The notes beneath the pieces were generated by a model that saw nothing but the letters and a program-made list of their open reading frames with translations, did not search any database and had not been told where the DNA came from. Shown here piece after piece: positions 1 through 5,309 of a stretch of DNA of 5,309 nt. This DNA comes from an uncultured Chitinophagaceae bacterium. GTDB taxonomy: Bacteria > Bacteroidota > Bacteroidia > Chitinophagales > Chitinophagaceae. Positions within the stretch are counted from its first letter, which is position 1; the number at the start of each line of letters is the position of its first letter. A program made the translations under genes and the position numbers. The stretch is taken from assembly GCA_934502905.1 (NCBI GenBank), contig CAKSVK010000208.1:1-5309 (forward strand), in the 5' to 3' direction.

Positions 1-160
1 GTTTCCTTTATTCCACCTGCCAGCAGGGATGCTGCGGAAAACGGGTATAGTCTCTTTGTATCTTTACAACATCTTGTCTGCAGCTCTTGTAAATTAAATA
101 ATGCAAGGGTGACAGGTCGGCTATCGCGCAGTATGGGCGCCGCATACCTGCATTAGCGCG
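1..160 (-). repeat. Extragenic repeat, copy 1 (downstream of the antiporter gene; may continue past the left edge)
   Basis: This copy shares an exact 28-nt block (77-104) and an exact 14-nt block (112-125) with copy 2, plus GGGTATAG at 43-50. It shares an 18-of-22 block (16-37) with copy 3 (2817-2838). That block includes the small palindrome CCTGCCAGCAGG (16-27). The 3'-proximal part on the gene strand can fold: CAGGT (113-117) can pair with ACCTG (146-150), and GTATG (131-135) with CATAC (143-147), although the two stems share two bases. The strand given is that of the adjacent gene. No convincing gene or clear intrinsic terminator is seen in 1-194. Confidence 0.8.
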
Positions 161-194
161 TTTTTAAGAAATATAATATCGACTACTATCTGTT

Positions 195-1382
195 TTATTC
201 GCTTTCTATGGTTTTTATTACTGGCTTTTTGTATTTCATGAGTCCGAACATCATTACTAATGCCGTGAAAATGATTACCTGCATTATTAGTGACTTATTT
301 ATTTGTTCAATTTGTTCCGAAGCGGGAATGGAAAGGAAAAGTAAGATTGTGATCAACCCTCGTGGGGCAATGAATATTAAAGGATTGATAGTGATCTTGA
401 ACAACCTCAGGATGATAAACCTGACTAAAAAAATACCTGCTGTAATACAAACGGCAAAGAGTATTGTGTCTGTATTTAAAATATCGGAAATATCCAGGAG
501 AAAGCCAAATAGTATAAAGAACAACGCCCGTATAAGAAATGCCAGCTCTGTTGTTATTTCCCTGAATTTATCTACATCCCTGCTGAAATTTATTGGGTGA
601 AACCGTTGGATAAATTTAAAATGCCGCAATTCATCAATGTTACCCATGAATAATCCGAACAGTAAAATGAAGATAAGCGCCGGTAAATGAAATTCTTTGG
701 CTATTACATAGATAAGCACAACAGAAATGATGATCGGTACAAATTTGATATGATGCTTTATCCTGTTTAGAAATCCTGCCAGCAAAAGGGTAGCAACGAA
801 AGAAATTACCAGCATCAGTAATAATTGCAGTCCGAAATTGCCGAATGTTCCTATGGTGATATTGTTATTTAGGGTAATGAAATTAAAGAATATTACGCCA
901 AATATATCAGACAGGCTACTTTCATACGTGATAAATTCCTTGTCATTTGGCAGGAGATTTTTTGCACTTGGTATGGCGATAGCGCTGCTGATGACCCCGA
1001 TGGGGACAGCATTTGATAAGGAAATTTTCAGGGGTACGGATTCGAAATACGAAAAGTAGTAGGCTATTCCGAAGCTTATAATGATTATCGGAAGAAATGA
1101 AACTGCTGACGATTTTAAAATAAAAGGCAACTTGGTTTTGTCAATTTCTACTTCTAAGGAACCTTCCAGTACAATGAGGATTAAACCAATTGTACCCAAT
1201 ATTGGTAAAACAGGACTTAAGTCTGCTATTTTCAGGTTTAAAGAGTTTGCTATCAGGTTCACGCTAAACCCCAGCAACAACAATAGAATAACAGAAGGGA
1301 TTTTTACTTTAGAGGTGGTGATTTCAAATAAATAAGCCAGTAATAGCAGAACGGACAATGTTATAATAATGCCTGTCGTCAT
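195..1382 (-). CDS. Cation:proton antiporter (Na+/H+ exchanger-like, CPA superfamily)
   Basis: Predicted inner-membrane antiporter that would exchange Na+ or K+ for H+; the ion cannot be told from sequence. The 395-residue product is almost entirely hydrophobic helices (about 10-12) with short loops and fits the membrane core of the CPA family, without a C-terminal regulatory domain. Family-like landmarks: the SSAIAIPSAKNL stretch (132-142), where CPA proteins have the unwound TDPVA-like helix; ESSLSD (154-159), where CPA1 has ESxxND and CPA2 has DD, with the ion-binding aspartate at D159 but Ser at 158 in place of Asn or Asp; R285 in a late helix followed by FFILFGFLLD; and APRGLITILL (339-348), resembling the PRG motif of NhaP-like proteins. 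The ATG has no clear Shine-Dalgarno, which is usual in Bacteroidota. A candidate promoter lies 34-63 bp upstream. The gene is AT-rich compared with the cytochrome gene at the right end. The family call is good; transport specificity is unknown. Confidence 0.88.
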   Translation of the reverse strand: MTTGIIITLSVLLLLAYLFEITTSKVKIPSVILLLLLGFSVNLIANSLNLKIADLSPVLPILGTIGLILIVLEGSLEVEIDKTKLPFILKSSAVSFLPIIIISFGIAYYFSYFESVPLKISLSNAVPIGVISSAIAIPSAKNLLPNDKEFITYESSLSDIFGVIFFNFITLNNNITIGTFGNFGLQLLLMLVISFVATLLLAGFLNRIKHHIKFVPIIISVVLIYVIAKEFHLPALIFILLFGLFMGNIDELRHFKFIQRFHPINFSRDVDKFREITTELAFLIRALFFILFGFLLDISDILNTDTILFAVCITAGIFLVRFIILRLFKITINPLIFIAPRGLITILLFLSIPASEQIEQINKSLIMQVIIFTALVMMFGLMKYKKPVIKTIESE

Positions 1383-1415
1383 CTTATGAAATAAAATGGT
1401 GTGATAAATTGCCCT

Positions 1416-1445
1416 TAAAAGTAAATTGTCTCAACAATATAACAA
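1416..1445 (-). promoter_or_regulatory. Candidate Bacteroidota-type promoter for the antiporter gene
   Basis: On the minus strand TTG (1445-1443, preceded by another TTG) is followed after exactly 19 nt by TACTTTTA (1423-1416). This is close to the Bacteroidota primary sigma pattern of TTTG/TTG at -33 and TAnnTTTG at -7; the final G is replaced by A. It would start transcription about 25-30 nt before the ATG at 1382. The match is to a loose consensus in AT-rich DNA, so chance is possible. Confidence 0.4.
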
Positions 1446-1497
1446 CAAAAATCGGATGAATTACACCTTCCTGTGTGCCGGTGTACAAATCAGTCTT

Positions 1498-1620
1498 GGG
1501 TATAGCCCCTTTTTGCTTTTATAAGATGCTGTTCTGCAGCTCTTGTAAATTAAATAATGCCAGCAACAGGTCGGCTATCTTGTAAAGGCAGCATTACAGA
1601 CCTGCGCCCAGGCAAGCGTG
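1498..1620 (-). repeat. Extragenic repeat, copy 2 (directly abutting the nitronate monooxygenase stop codon)
   Basis: Shares GGGTATAG (1498-1505), an exact 28-nt block (1533-1560) and the exact 14-nt block ACAGGTCGGCTATC (1566-1579) with copy 1, in the same order and orientation. CAGGTC (1567-1572) and GACCTG (1599-1604) form a perfect 6-bp outer stem. TGTAA (1581-1585) and TTACA (1594-1598) form a perfect 5-bp inner stem with an 8-nt loop, stacked directly on the outer stem on one side and leaving an 8-nt bulge on the other. There is no T-run after the stem, so it does not look like a standard terminator. Confidence 0.82.
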
Positions 1621-2688
1621 TCAGCGACTGTTATATTCCGTTTGTTCAATTAGTTTTCTTATGATGTTAGTTGTCGATTGTCCGCTAAACTCATTGATGG
1701 ATTGTCCCACCCAAATGCTTGTGAATTCGATATTCTTATTGGATTTTGCTGCTCTTCGCAGCTCGCTTGTTAATTTATTCTGGTATGGATAAGGCAAAAT
1801 AAATCCTGTCTGTTCGATTGTGCTGATAAATGTATTTTTTATTCCTCTTGCAAAACGCCCCGAAAAACTTTTCGTTAAAACAATCTCAGGTTCTTTCACC
1901 CTCCTCAATCTCTCTTTTTCAAAATCTTTCAACGCACTTTCGGCTGAACCTAATAATAAGCTTCCGATTTGAAAACCACTTGCACCCAGGGTTTTTGATG
2001 CCAGTAATGTTTGGGCATTGAAAATTCCTCCTGCATAAACAACCGGCACATTTACAATTTCACTCACTTTTGCTAATAGCGATAAGCCGCCAATTTCAGG
2101 AATATTGTCTGATGCGAAACTTCCTCTGTGCCCGCCTGCTTCCAGCCCTTGCACGCAAATAATGTCTATACCTGATTTTTCTAAAGTAATTGCTTCATTT
2201 ACCGAAGTGCAGGTGCCAATTAAAATTGTTCCGTTGCTCTTTAGCTTGTCAATGCTCGGTTTGTCAAGATTGCCAAAAGTAAAACTCAGGATTTTACAAT
2301 TTTCGGAGATGATGGCTTCTAGTTGTTCGTGATAACTATTAAGTTCCAGCTCATCAATGTTTGGAATATTTACATCCAGATGATTTTGTTGGGCTAATTG
2401 TTCAATGAAGGCTTTGGCTTCCGCATACTTTTCTCTTAGCGTGGCTGAAATTTCGGGAATACTGTGAACGAAAATATTTACGGCAAAAGGCTTGCTTGTA
2501 AGCTGCTTTACCGTGCGGATGGCTTCTGTACATTTTTCAGCATTAAGATCAGCCAGGGCCAGCGAACCCAAGCAATTTATATTTGAAGCAGCAGCAACCA
2601 TTTCCGGTGTTGTTACACCAAACATCGGCGCTTGAATAATAGGGTATTCAATGTTTAATACCCGCGTTATGTCATTCGTCCATTTCAT
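1621..2688 (-). CDS. Nitronate monooxygenase, class I (2-nitropropane dioxygenase family, FMN-dependent)
   Basis: Predicted cytoplasmic FMN-dependent TIM-barrel enzyme that oxidises alkyl nitronates such as propionate 3-nitronate to carbonyl compounds plus nitrite or nitrate, a detoxifying reaction. The 355-residue length is typical. Motifs in order: PIIQAPMFGVTT (16-27) for FMN binding near the N-terminus; LGSLALADL (40-48); KPFAVNIFVH (66-75); FTFGN (136-140); EAGGHRGSF (183-191) containing the expected catalytic base His187; VPVVYAGGI (214-222) and GASGFQIGS (235-243) for phosphate binding; then FSGRFARGI (275-283), PYPYQNKLTSELR (299-311) and WVGQS (326-330), a tail pattern characteristic of class I. 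All expected residues seem present, so the gene looks intact. The ATG is preceded by a weak purine-rich stretch (AAAGAG, 9 nt away). No convincing promoter was seen. A repeat copy directly abuts its stop codon. Activity on nitronate is inferred from the family; related flavin oxidoreductases exist. Confidence 0.93.
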   Translation of the reverse strand: MKWTNDITRVLNIEYPIIQAPMFGVTTPEMVAAASNINCLGSLALADLNAEKCTEAIRTVKQLTSKPFAVNIFVHSIPEISATLREKYAEAKAFIEQLAQQNHLDVNIPNIDELELNSYHEQLEAIISENCKILSFTFGNLDKPSIDKLKSNGTILIGTCTSVNEAITLEKSGIDIICVQGLEAGGHRGSFASDNIPEIGGLSLLAKVSEIVNVPVVYAGGIFNAQTLLASKTLGASGFQIGSLLLGSAESALKDFEKERLRRVKEPEIVLTKSFSGRFARGIKNTFISTIEQTGFILPYPYQNKLTSELRRAAKSNKNIEFTSIWVGQSINEFSGQSTTNIIRKLIEQTEYNSR

Positions 2689-2690
2689 AA

Positions 2691-3023
2691 TTATTGCTCT
2701 TTAATAGCTGCCGAAGCATATATATAATATTCAGGATAATTAATCGCTACTGCAAACCCGGTATTTGCTGTTATGCATTGAATTCCCCGCAGTGGCTCCT
2801 TGTGTAATGCCTTTTGCCTGGCAGAAGGAATGCAGCGGAGAGCCATGACGGCAGGCCAGCTACCATGTGCCGCCGGTACTACAGACCTAGTGCCAGCCGG
2901 GTATTTACCACAATCTGGAGTTCTACCTGCAAAATATTTCTATCCTTTTCCGCATAGGTGCCCGGACAAAGCTTCGCCTCCTCAGTCACAGGAGCCCGGT
3001 GATGGTTTTTTGAAGCAACGCAT
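2691..3023 (-). pseudogene. Possible broken reading frame with two in-frame stops in the 571-bp spacer
   Basis: One minus-strand frame runs from an ATG at 3023 to a TAA at 2691 (111 codons) and ends 2 nt before the start codon of the nitronate monooxygenase. It is interrupted by TGA at 2984-2982 and TAG at 2942-2940. Pieces look moderately protein-like: MRCFKKPSPGSCD, then GGEALSGHLCGKG, then an 82-codon open stretch including GRTPDCGKYPAGTR and PSARQKALHKEPLRGIQC. The longest ATG-started piece is 51 residues (2691-2846), ending NYPEYYIYASAAIKEQ. The frame passes through repeat copy 3, so the pattern may come from the repeat and not from a gene. No family was recognised. It could be a decayed gene, repeat-borne coding potential, or chance. 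Low confidence. Confidence 0.22.
2806..2890 (-). repeat. Extragenic repeat, copy 3 (shortened; upstream of the nitronate monooxygenase gene)
   Basis: On the gene strand, AGGTCTGTA and the following bases (2888 down to 2852) match copy 2 at 26 of 37 positions without gaps. The block at 2817-2838 matches copy 1 (16-37) at 18 of 22. The two blocks are only about 14 nt apart here but about 75 nt apart in copy 1, so the middle section carrying the 28-nt block appears to be missing. A 19-nt near-palindrome, CCTTTTGCCTGGCAGAAGG (2810-2828), sits in the second block. The outer stem AGGTC/GGCCT needs a G-U pair that exists only in RNA from the minus strand. An inner stem TACC (2861-2864)/GGTA (2875-2878) is perfect. 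Confidence 0.65.
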
Positions 3024-3035
3024 GGGTAAATTAAG

Positions 3036-3060
3036 AAAAAAAGCAATGTCGGGCTATTGC
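3036..3060 (-). terminator. Candidate intrinsic terminator downstream of the cytochrome gene
   Basis: Read on the minus strand, GCAAT (3060-3056) and ATTGC (3047-3043) form a 5-bp stem with an 8-nt loop, followed at once by seven Ts (3042-3036). This is the layout of a Rho-independent terminator for RNA leaving the cytochrome gene, about 200 nt after its stop codon. The stem is short and contains only two G-C pairs, so efficiency may be low. Confidence 0.5.
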
Positions 3061-3215
3061 AACCAATTAGAGGGCGTATGTACTTTTTGCGGAAAAGTTC
3101 AAATCTTCATGGGCGGGTGATACTATCTGTAGCTTCCGTTACCAGCCGGCAAACTGTATAGACCGGAAACCTGAACTGTTATCGTGGCATTTGTTTATCT
3201 CTGATTTTGCCGCAA

Positions 3216-3230
3216 TGAGAACAGTTCTCA
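3216..3230. promoter_or_regulatory. Perfect 15-nt palindrome after the cytochrome stop codon
   Basis: TGAGAACAGTTCTCA has perfect 7-nt arms around one central base, 30 bp beyond the cytochrome stop codon. As DNA it could be a dimeric regulator site; as RNA it could be a 6-bp hairpin with a 3-nt loop protecting the transcript end. There is no T-run next to it, and no promoter is visible nearby, so the function is open. Confidence 0.35.
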
Positions 3231-3259
3231 CGAAGGTAAATGCTTCGCCTGTCAACAGA

Positions 3260-5309
3260 TCAGTTCAGGAACATTTCATCCACCAGCAAAAGATAACGGT
3301 GTTTGTCTACCTGGTGAGGCTTGGCTATGATCTTCAGACAGGATACCGTGACGGGCCTGAAGGATACCTCCGACAGGGTAATAAAGGGCATAGCTCCCTT
3401 TTCCGGCAGCGGCGGCTTTATGGTAGTGATCAGCTTCAGGCTCTCCTGGCTTTCGCCACCCCACACCTCTACCATGCCGGGCGGGTAGATACCGGTCTTT
3501 TCTTCCACCATATAATGTATACCGTATGACTGAACGGTAACGGGCTTATTAAAAAAGCAGACCAATCGCATATCATCTGCCCTCACCCCGGCAAAATAAT
3601 TGGCCCATGCCGGGTTGTTGGCTCCCAATGCGCCGAGCTTTGTATCGAAAAACGTATTGGCTCCTTCCGCAAGGTGCACATGGTTGAGCTTGTTGAGCAG
3701 CACCGCGCTGTCCGGTTTGATGGTATTACGCAAAAAATCGAGGCTGACAGCGTCGCTGGCTATCCAGCCATCCTTATATGCCTTTGCGCGGATAGTGGTA
3801 TGCTGGTGTAAGGTCAATCCTTCCCTGAACACCGGCGACAGGCTGTCGGGTTCACTGTTATCAGTTGTGTAATGTATGTTTACTCCTTTTACGGGGTGAA
3901 ACAGTTGCGGAGTAATGGATTCACGGAAAACAGGGGTTCGGTTGCCGATCTGTGGCGGGTTAAGCTTCAATATATGAGATCCGTCATCTGCAAAGCCGGT
4001 GATCACGTTCAATGTTGTGTAGGCCGCCTGCAGCTGTTGCATTTCTTCGGGGGTAAGTGTTGTGTTCCATACCGAAATGGTGATAAGCGCTTTAAAATCC
4101 TTCAGCACTTTTTCCAGGCCGGTATAATTCACTTTTGTGCCGGATACGGACAGGGTACGCAGATAAGGTAACGTTGTCAATGCTTTCAGGCCGGAAGCCG
4201 TAATATCCGTGAAGTTAAGATTCAGTTCCCGCAGGTTATCAAACTGGCGTAAGATATTCAGCTGCTCATCCGTTACCGGTAGCTTATTGAGGTTAAGGGA
4301 AACAATATTTTTCCGGATCTTATTCAGCTCATCCAGTTGCTTCGCGCTGTATTCTTCACGGTTGTAAATATTGACGGATAATGCCGGGGAACCTTTGGAC
4401 AAGGGAAGAATGGTACGATAGTCCGTATTAAGCGTCGCGATATCTTTTTCATTGGCTGCCGGAAAGTCGAACTGTTCTTCCGTGCTATCGGTTGTTAATA
4501 TGGCGGCTGCCAGTTGGCGCAAAGTATCTGTTTCGGGTAATTCGCTTACTTTTTGAGAGAACCAGGTTTCGGGGGTGCTCACCCAGGCGGCCAGCAGCTC
4601 AATTTCAAAATCCGTTAGCTGGATTTTTCCTTTGGGTGGCATGTGCTCTTCTTCTTCCAGCGGCATATGGATCCTTTCCAGCAGAAGGCTGGTCTCCACA
4701 TTACCGGGAATAAACAATGGTCCTGATTTGCCGCCTTTCATGATGCCGGCAGAATCCGTCAGCAATAATTCTCCTTTTAATTTATCAGGGTTATGACAAC
4801 CGGTACACTTTTTTTCAAGGATGGGCCGTATGATGTCGGTGAATACTACTGCCTGCTCAAACGATACCTGCTTCTCCGTTTTGTAGGCTTCCAGGGGCTG
4901 CCATACGAAATTGTCGCCGTGGGTAAGTGTAGCGCCATAATGTCCCGTCAGCACCAGCAATATCACCGTCAGCATACCCGAGCCGATTATCCAGGGCCTG
5001 CGATACCATTTCCTGTTGCGGATAAAAAAAAGAAGCGCTGCTGTAAAAAATAAGGCTGCGCCGGTCCATTTATGCCATTGCAGCGTATCACCTTCATATC
5101 CCTCTTCGCGGGATAAGATCAGCCCCATGATCACCGTCATACCGCAAAGCAACGCAGCGGATAAGAACAGCCATTGCTGAAGCATATGGTAAAAAGGATT
5201 ATGTTCACCTGTTTTCCTGTACCGGAAGCCATCCAGCAATACGGCAAGCAGCAGCAATACAATAGGGAAGTGCAGCAGCAACGGGTGCATTCTTCCGGCG
5301 GGCTGCAGC
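3260..5309 (-). CDS. Membrane-anchored c-type cytochrome protein: DUF2231-like, Planctomycete-type cytochrome c, LRR, chitobiase C-terminal-like and discoidin-like regions (5' partial)
   Basis: Predicted inner-membrane protein with a large periplasmic part carrying one covalent haem. Positions count from the in-window Met at 5290 (676 residues). Four membrane helices at about 4-20, 38-58, 77-91 and 101-118 start with HPLLLHFPI, as in DUF2231. A cytochrome c domain follows: CTGCH (162-166) is the haem site and HMPP (216-219) supplies a likely Met ligand (M217), as in the PSCyt1 family. About 325-430 is a leucine-rich stretch; about 450-520 resembles the chitobiase/hexosaminidase C-terminal domain (HYTTDNSEPD); about 530-676 resembles a discoidin-like fold (YPPGMVEVWGG). 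The frame is open to the window edge, giving LQPAGR before this Met; GR+HPLxxHFPI is the usual DUF2231 opening, so the true start is probably outside the window. An electron-transfer, sensing or surface-binding role is inferred. More GC-rich than the other two genes. Confidence 0.88.
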   Translation of the reverse strand, partial: LQPAGRMHPLLLHFPIVLLLLAVLLDGFRYRKTGEHNPFYHMLQQWLFLSAALLCGMTVIMGLILSREEGYEGDTLQWHKWTGAALFFTAALLFFIRNRKWYRRPWIIGSGMLTVILLVLTGHYGATLTHGDNFVWQPLEAYKTEKQVSFEQAVVFTDIIRPILEKKCTGCHNPDKLKGELLLTDSAGIMKGGKSGPLFIPGNVETSLLLERIHMPLEEEEHMPPKGKIQLTDFEIELLAAWVSTPETWFSQKVSELPETDTLRQLAAAILTTDSTEEQFDFPAANEKDIATLNTDYRTILPLSKGSPALSVNIYNREEYSAKQLDELNKIRKNIVSLNLNKLPVTDEQLNILRQFDNLRELNLNFTDITASGLKALTTLPYLRTLSVSGTKVNYTGLEKVLKDFKALITISVWNTTLTPEEMQQLQAAYTTLNVITGFADDGSHILKLNPPQIGNRTPVFRESITPQLFHPVKGVNIHYTTDNSEPDSLSPVFREGLTLHQHTTIRAKAYKDGWIASDAVSLDFLRNTIKPDSAVLLNKLNHVHLAEGANTFFDTKLGALGANNPAWANYFAGVRADDMRLVCFFNKPVTVQSYGIHYMVEEKTGIYPPGMVEVWGGESQESLKLITTIKPPLPEKGAMPFITLSEVSFRPVTVSCLKIIAKPHQVDKHRYLLLVDEMFLN

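Larger units (their letters stand above)
2689..3259. other. 571-bp intergenic spacer between the cytochrome and nitronate monooxygenase genes
   Basis: This is the longest stretch without a convincing gene. From the cytochrome stop leftwards it holds the palindrome (3216-3230), the terminator candidate (3036-3060), a small hairpin CTCCT/AGGAG (2978-2994), a CCGGG (2896-2900)/CCCGG (2961-2965) inverted pair 60 nt apart, repeat copy 3, and an AT-rich leader with a TATATATAATAT run (about 2719-2730) before the oxygenase. No -33/-7 promoter pair was convincing in front of the oxygenase gene. Base composition in the middle is more GC-rich than at either end. No tRNA or rRNA is seen. Confidence 0.6.

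Noticed and set aside
208..1335. Plus-strand open frames opposite the antiporter gene
   Set aside because: They are antisense shadows of a gene with strong family features and have no domains of their own.
1519..1596. Short minus-strand frame in repeat copy 2 reading IADLLLALFNLQELQNSIL
   Set aside because: It is only 24 codons between two TAA stops with no ATG start, and the same frame in copy 1 is shifted by a 2-nt length difference, so conservation is at the nucleotide level and not of a protein.
1498..1620. Integron attC site
   Set aside because: The gene-then-repeat order resembles a cassette array, but no RYYYAAC/GTTRRRY box pair flanks the stems in any copy, the bulge is one-sided and no integrase gene is in the window.
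2957..2972. RNase P RNA-like signature (TTGTCCGGGCACC on the minus strand)
   Set aside because: Only the CCGGGC core resembles the conserved P4 part; the preceding GAGGAAAG and the distal conserved parts were not found.
2978..3011. Plus-strand terminator (CTCCT/AGGAG hairpin with a later run of six Ts)
   Set aside because: The T-run is 11 nt away from the stem and no convincing plus-strand gene lies upstream.
2800..3120. Plus-strand 106-codon open frame in the spacer
   Set aside because: It would begin with TTG, has no ribosome site, is opposite to all other genes, runs through repeat copy 3 and the terminator candidate, and shows no recognisable domain. It is not excluded if homologues exist.
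3276..5069. Other open frames on both strands within the cytochrome gene
   Set aside because: They overlap a long, domain-supported coding region in other frames, have low-complexity or improbable composition, and lack any motif.

Overview
The window looks like chromosomal DNA of a Bacteroidota bacterium, most likely of the Chitinophaga/Chitinophagaceae type. This rests on three things: the multidomain c-type cytochrome protein at the right end (DUF2231-like membrane part, Planctomycete-type cytochrome c, leucine-rich and chitobiase-like regions), the lack of good Shine-Dalgarno sequences, and a possible -33/-7 promoter of the Bacteroidota kind. The lineage is inferred from gene style and was not tested by any search.

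All three convincing genes lie on the minus strand, so transcription runs right to left. From the right edge: (1) 3260-5309, a membrane-anchored c-type cytochrome protein, 5'-truncated by the window edge; (2) a 571-bp spacer, 2689-3259, holding a palindrome just after the stop codon, a weak intrinsic terminator, a broken reading frame with two in-frame stops, and one repeat copy; (3) 1621-2688, a class I nitronate monooxygenase; (4) a 238-bp spacer with a second repeat copy and a candidate promoter; (5) 195-1382, a cation:proton antiporter; (6) 1-194, a third repeat copy running to the left edge.

The most notable non-coding signal is a family of extragenic repeats (about 1-160, 1498-1620 and 2806-2890). 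All copies have the same orientation, and one lies on the 3' side of each gene. Copies 1 and 2 share an exact 28-nt block and an exact 14-nt block. Copy 3 shares other blocks with copies 1 and 2 and appears to lack the middle part. The most conserved part can fold into an outer AGGTC/GACCT-type stem enclosing an inner stem whose sequence differs between copies but still pairs. The antiporter and oxygenase genes are visibly more AT-rich than the cytochrome gene. With a repeat between each pair of genes, the layout is cassette-like, but no recombinase or transposase gene is present in the window, so mobility is only a hypothesis.

The three genes do not form an obvious pathway. The spacers (571 and 238 bp), the terminator-like hairpin and the promoter candidate suggest separate transcription units: a periplasmic haem protein, a cytoplasmic flavoenzyme that oxidises nitronates, and an inner-membrane ion antiporter.
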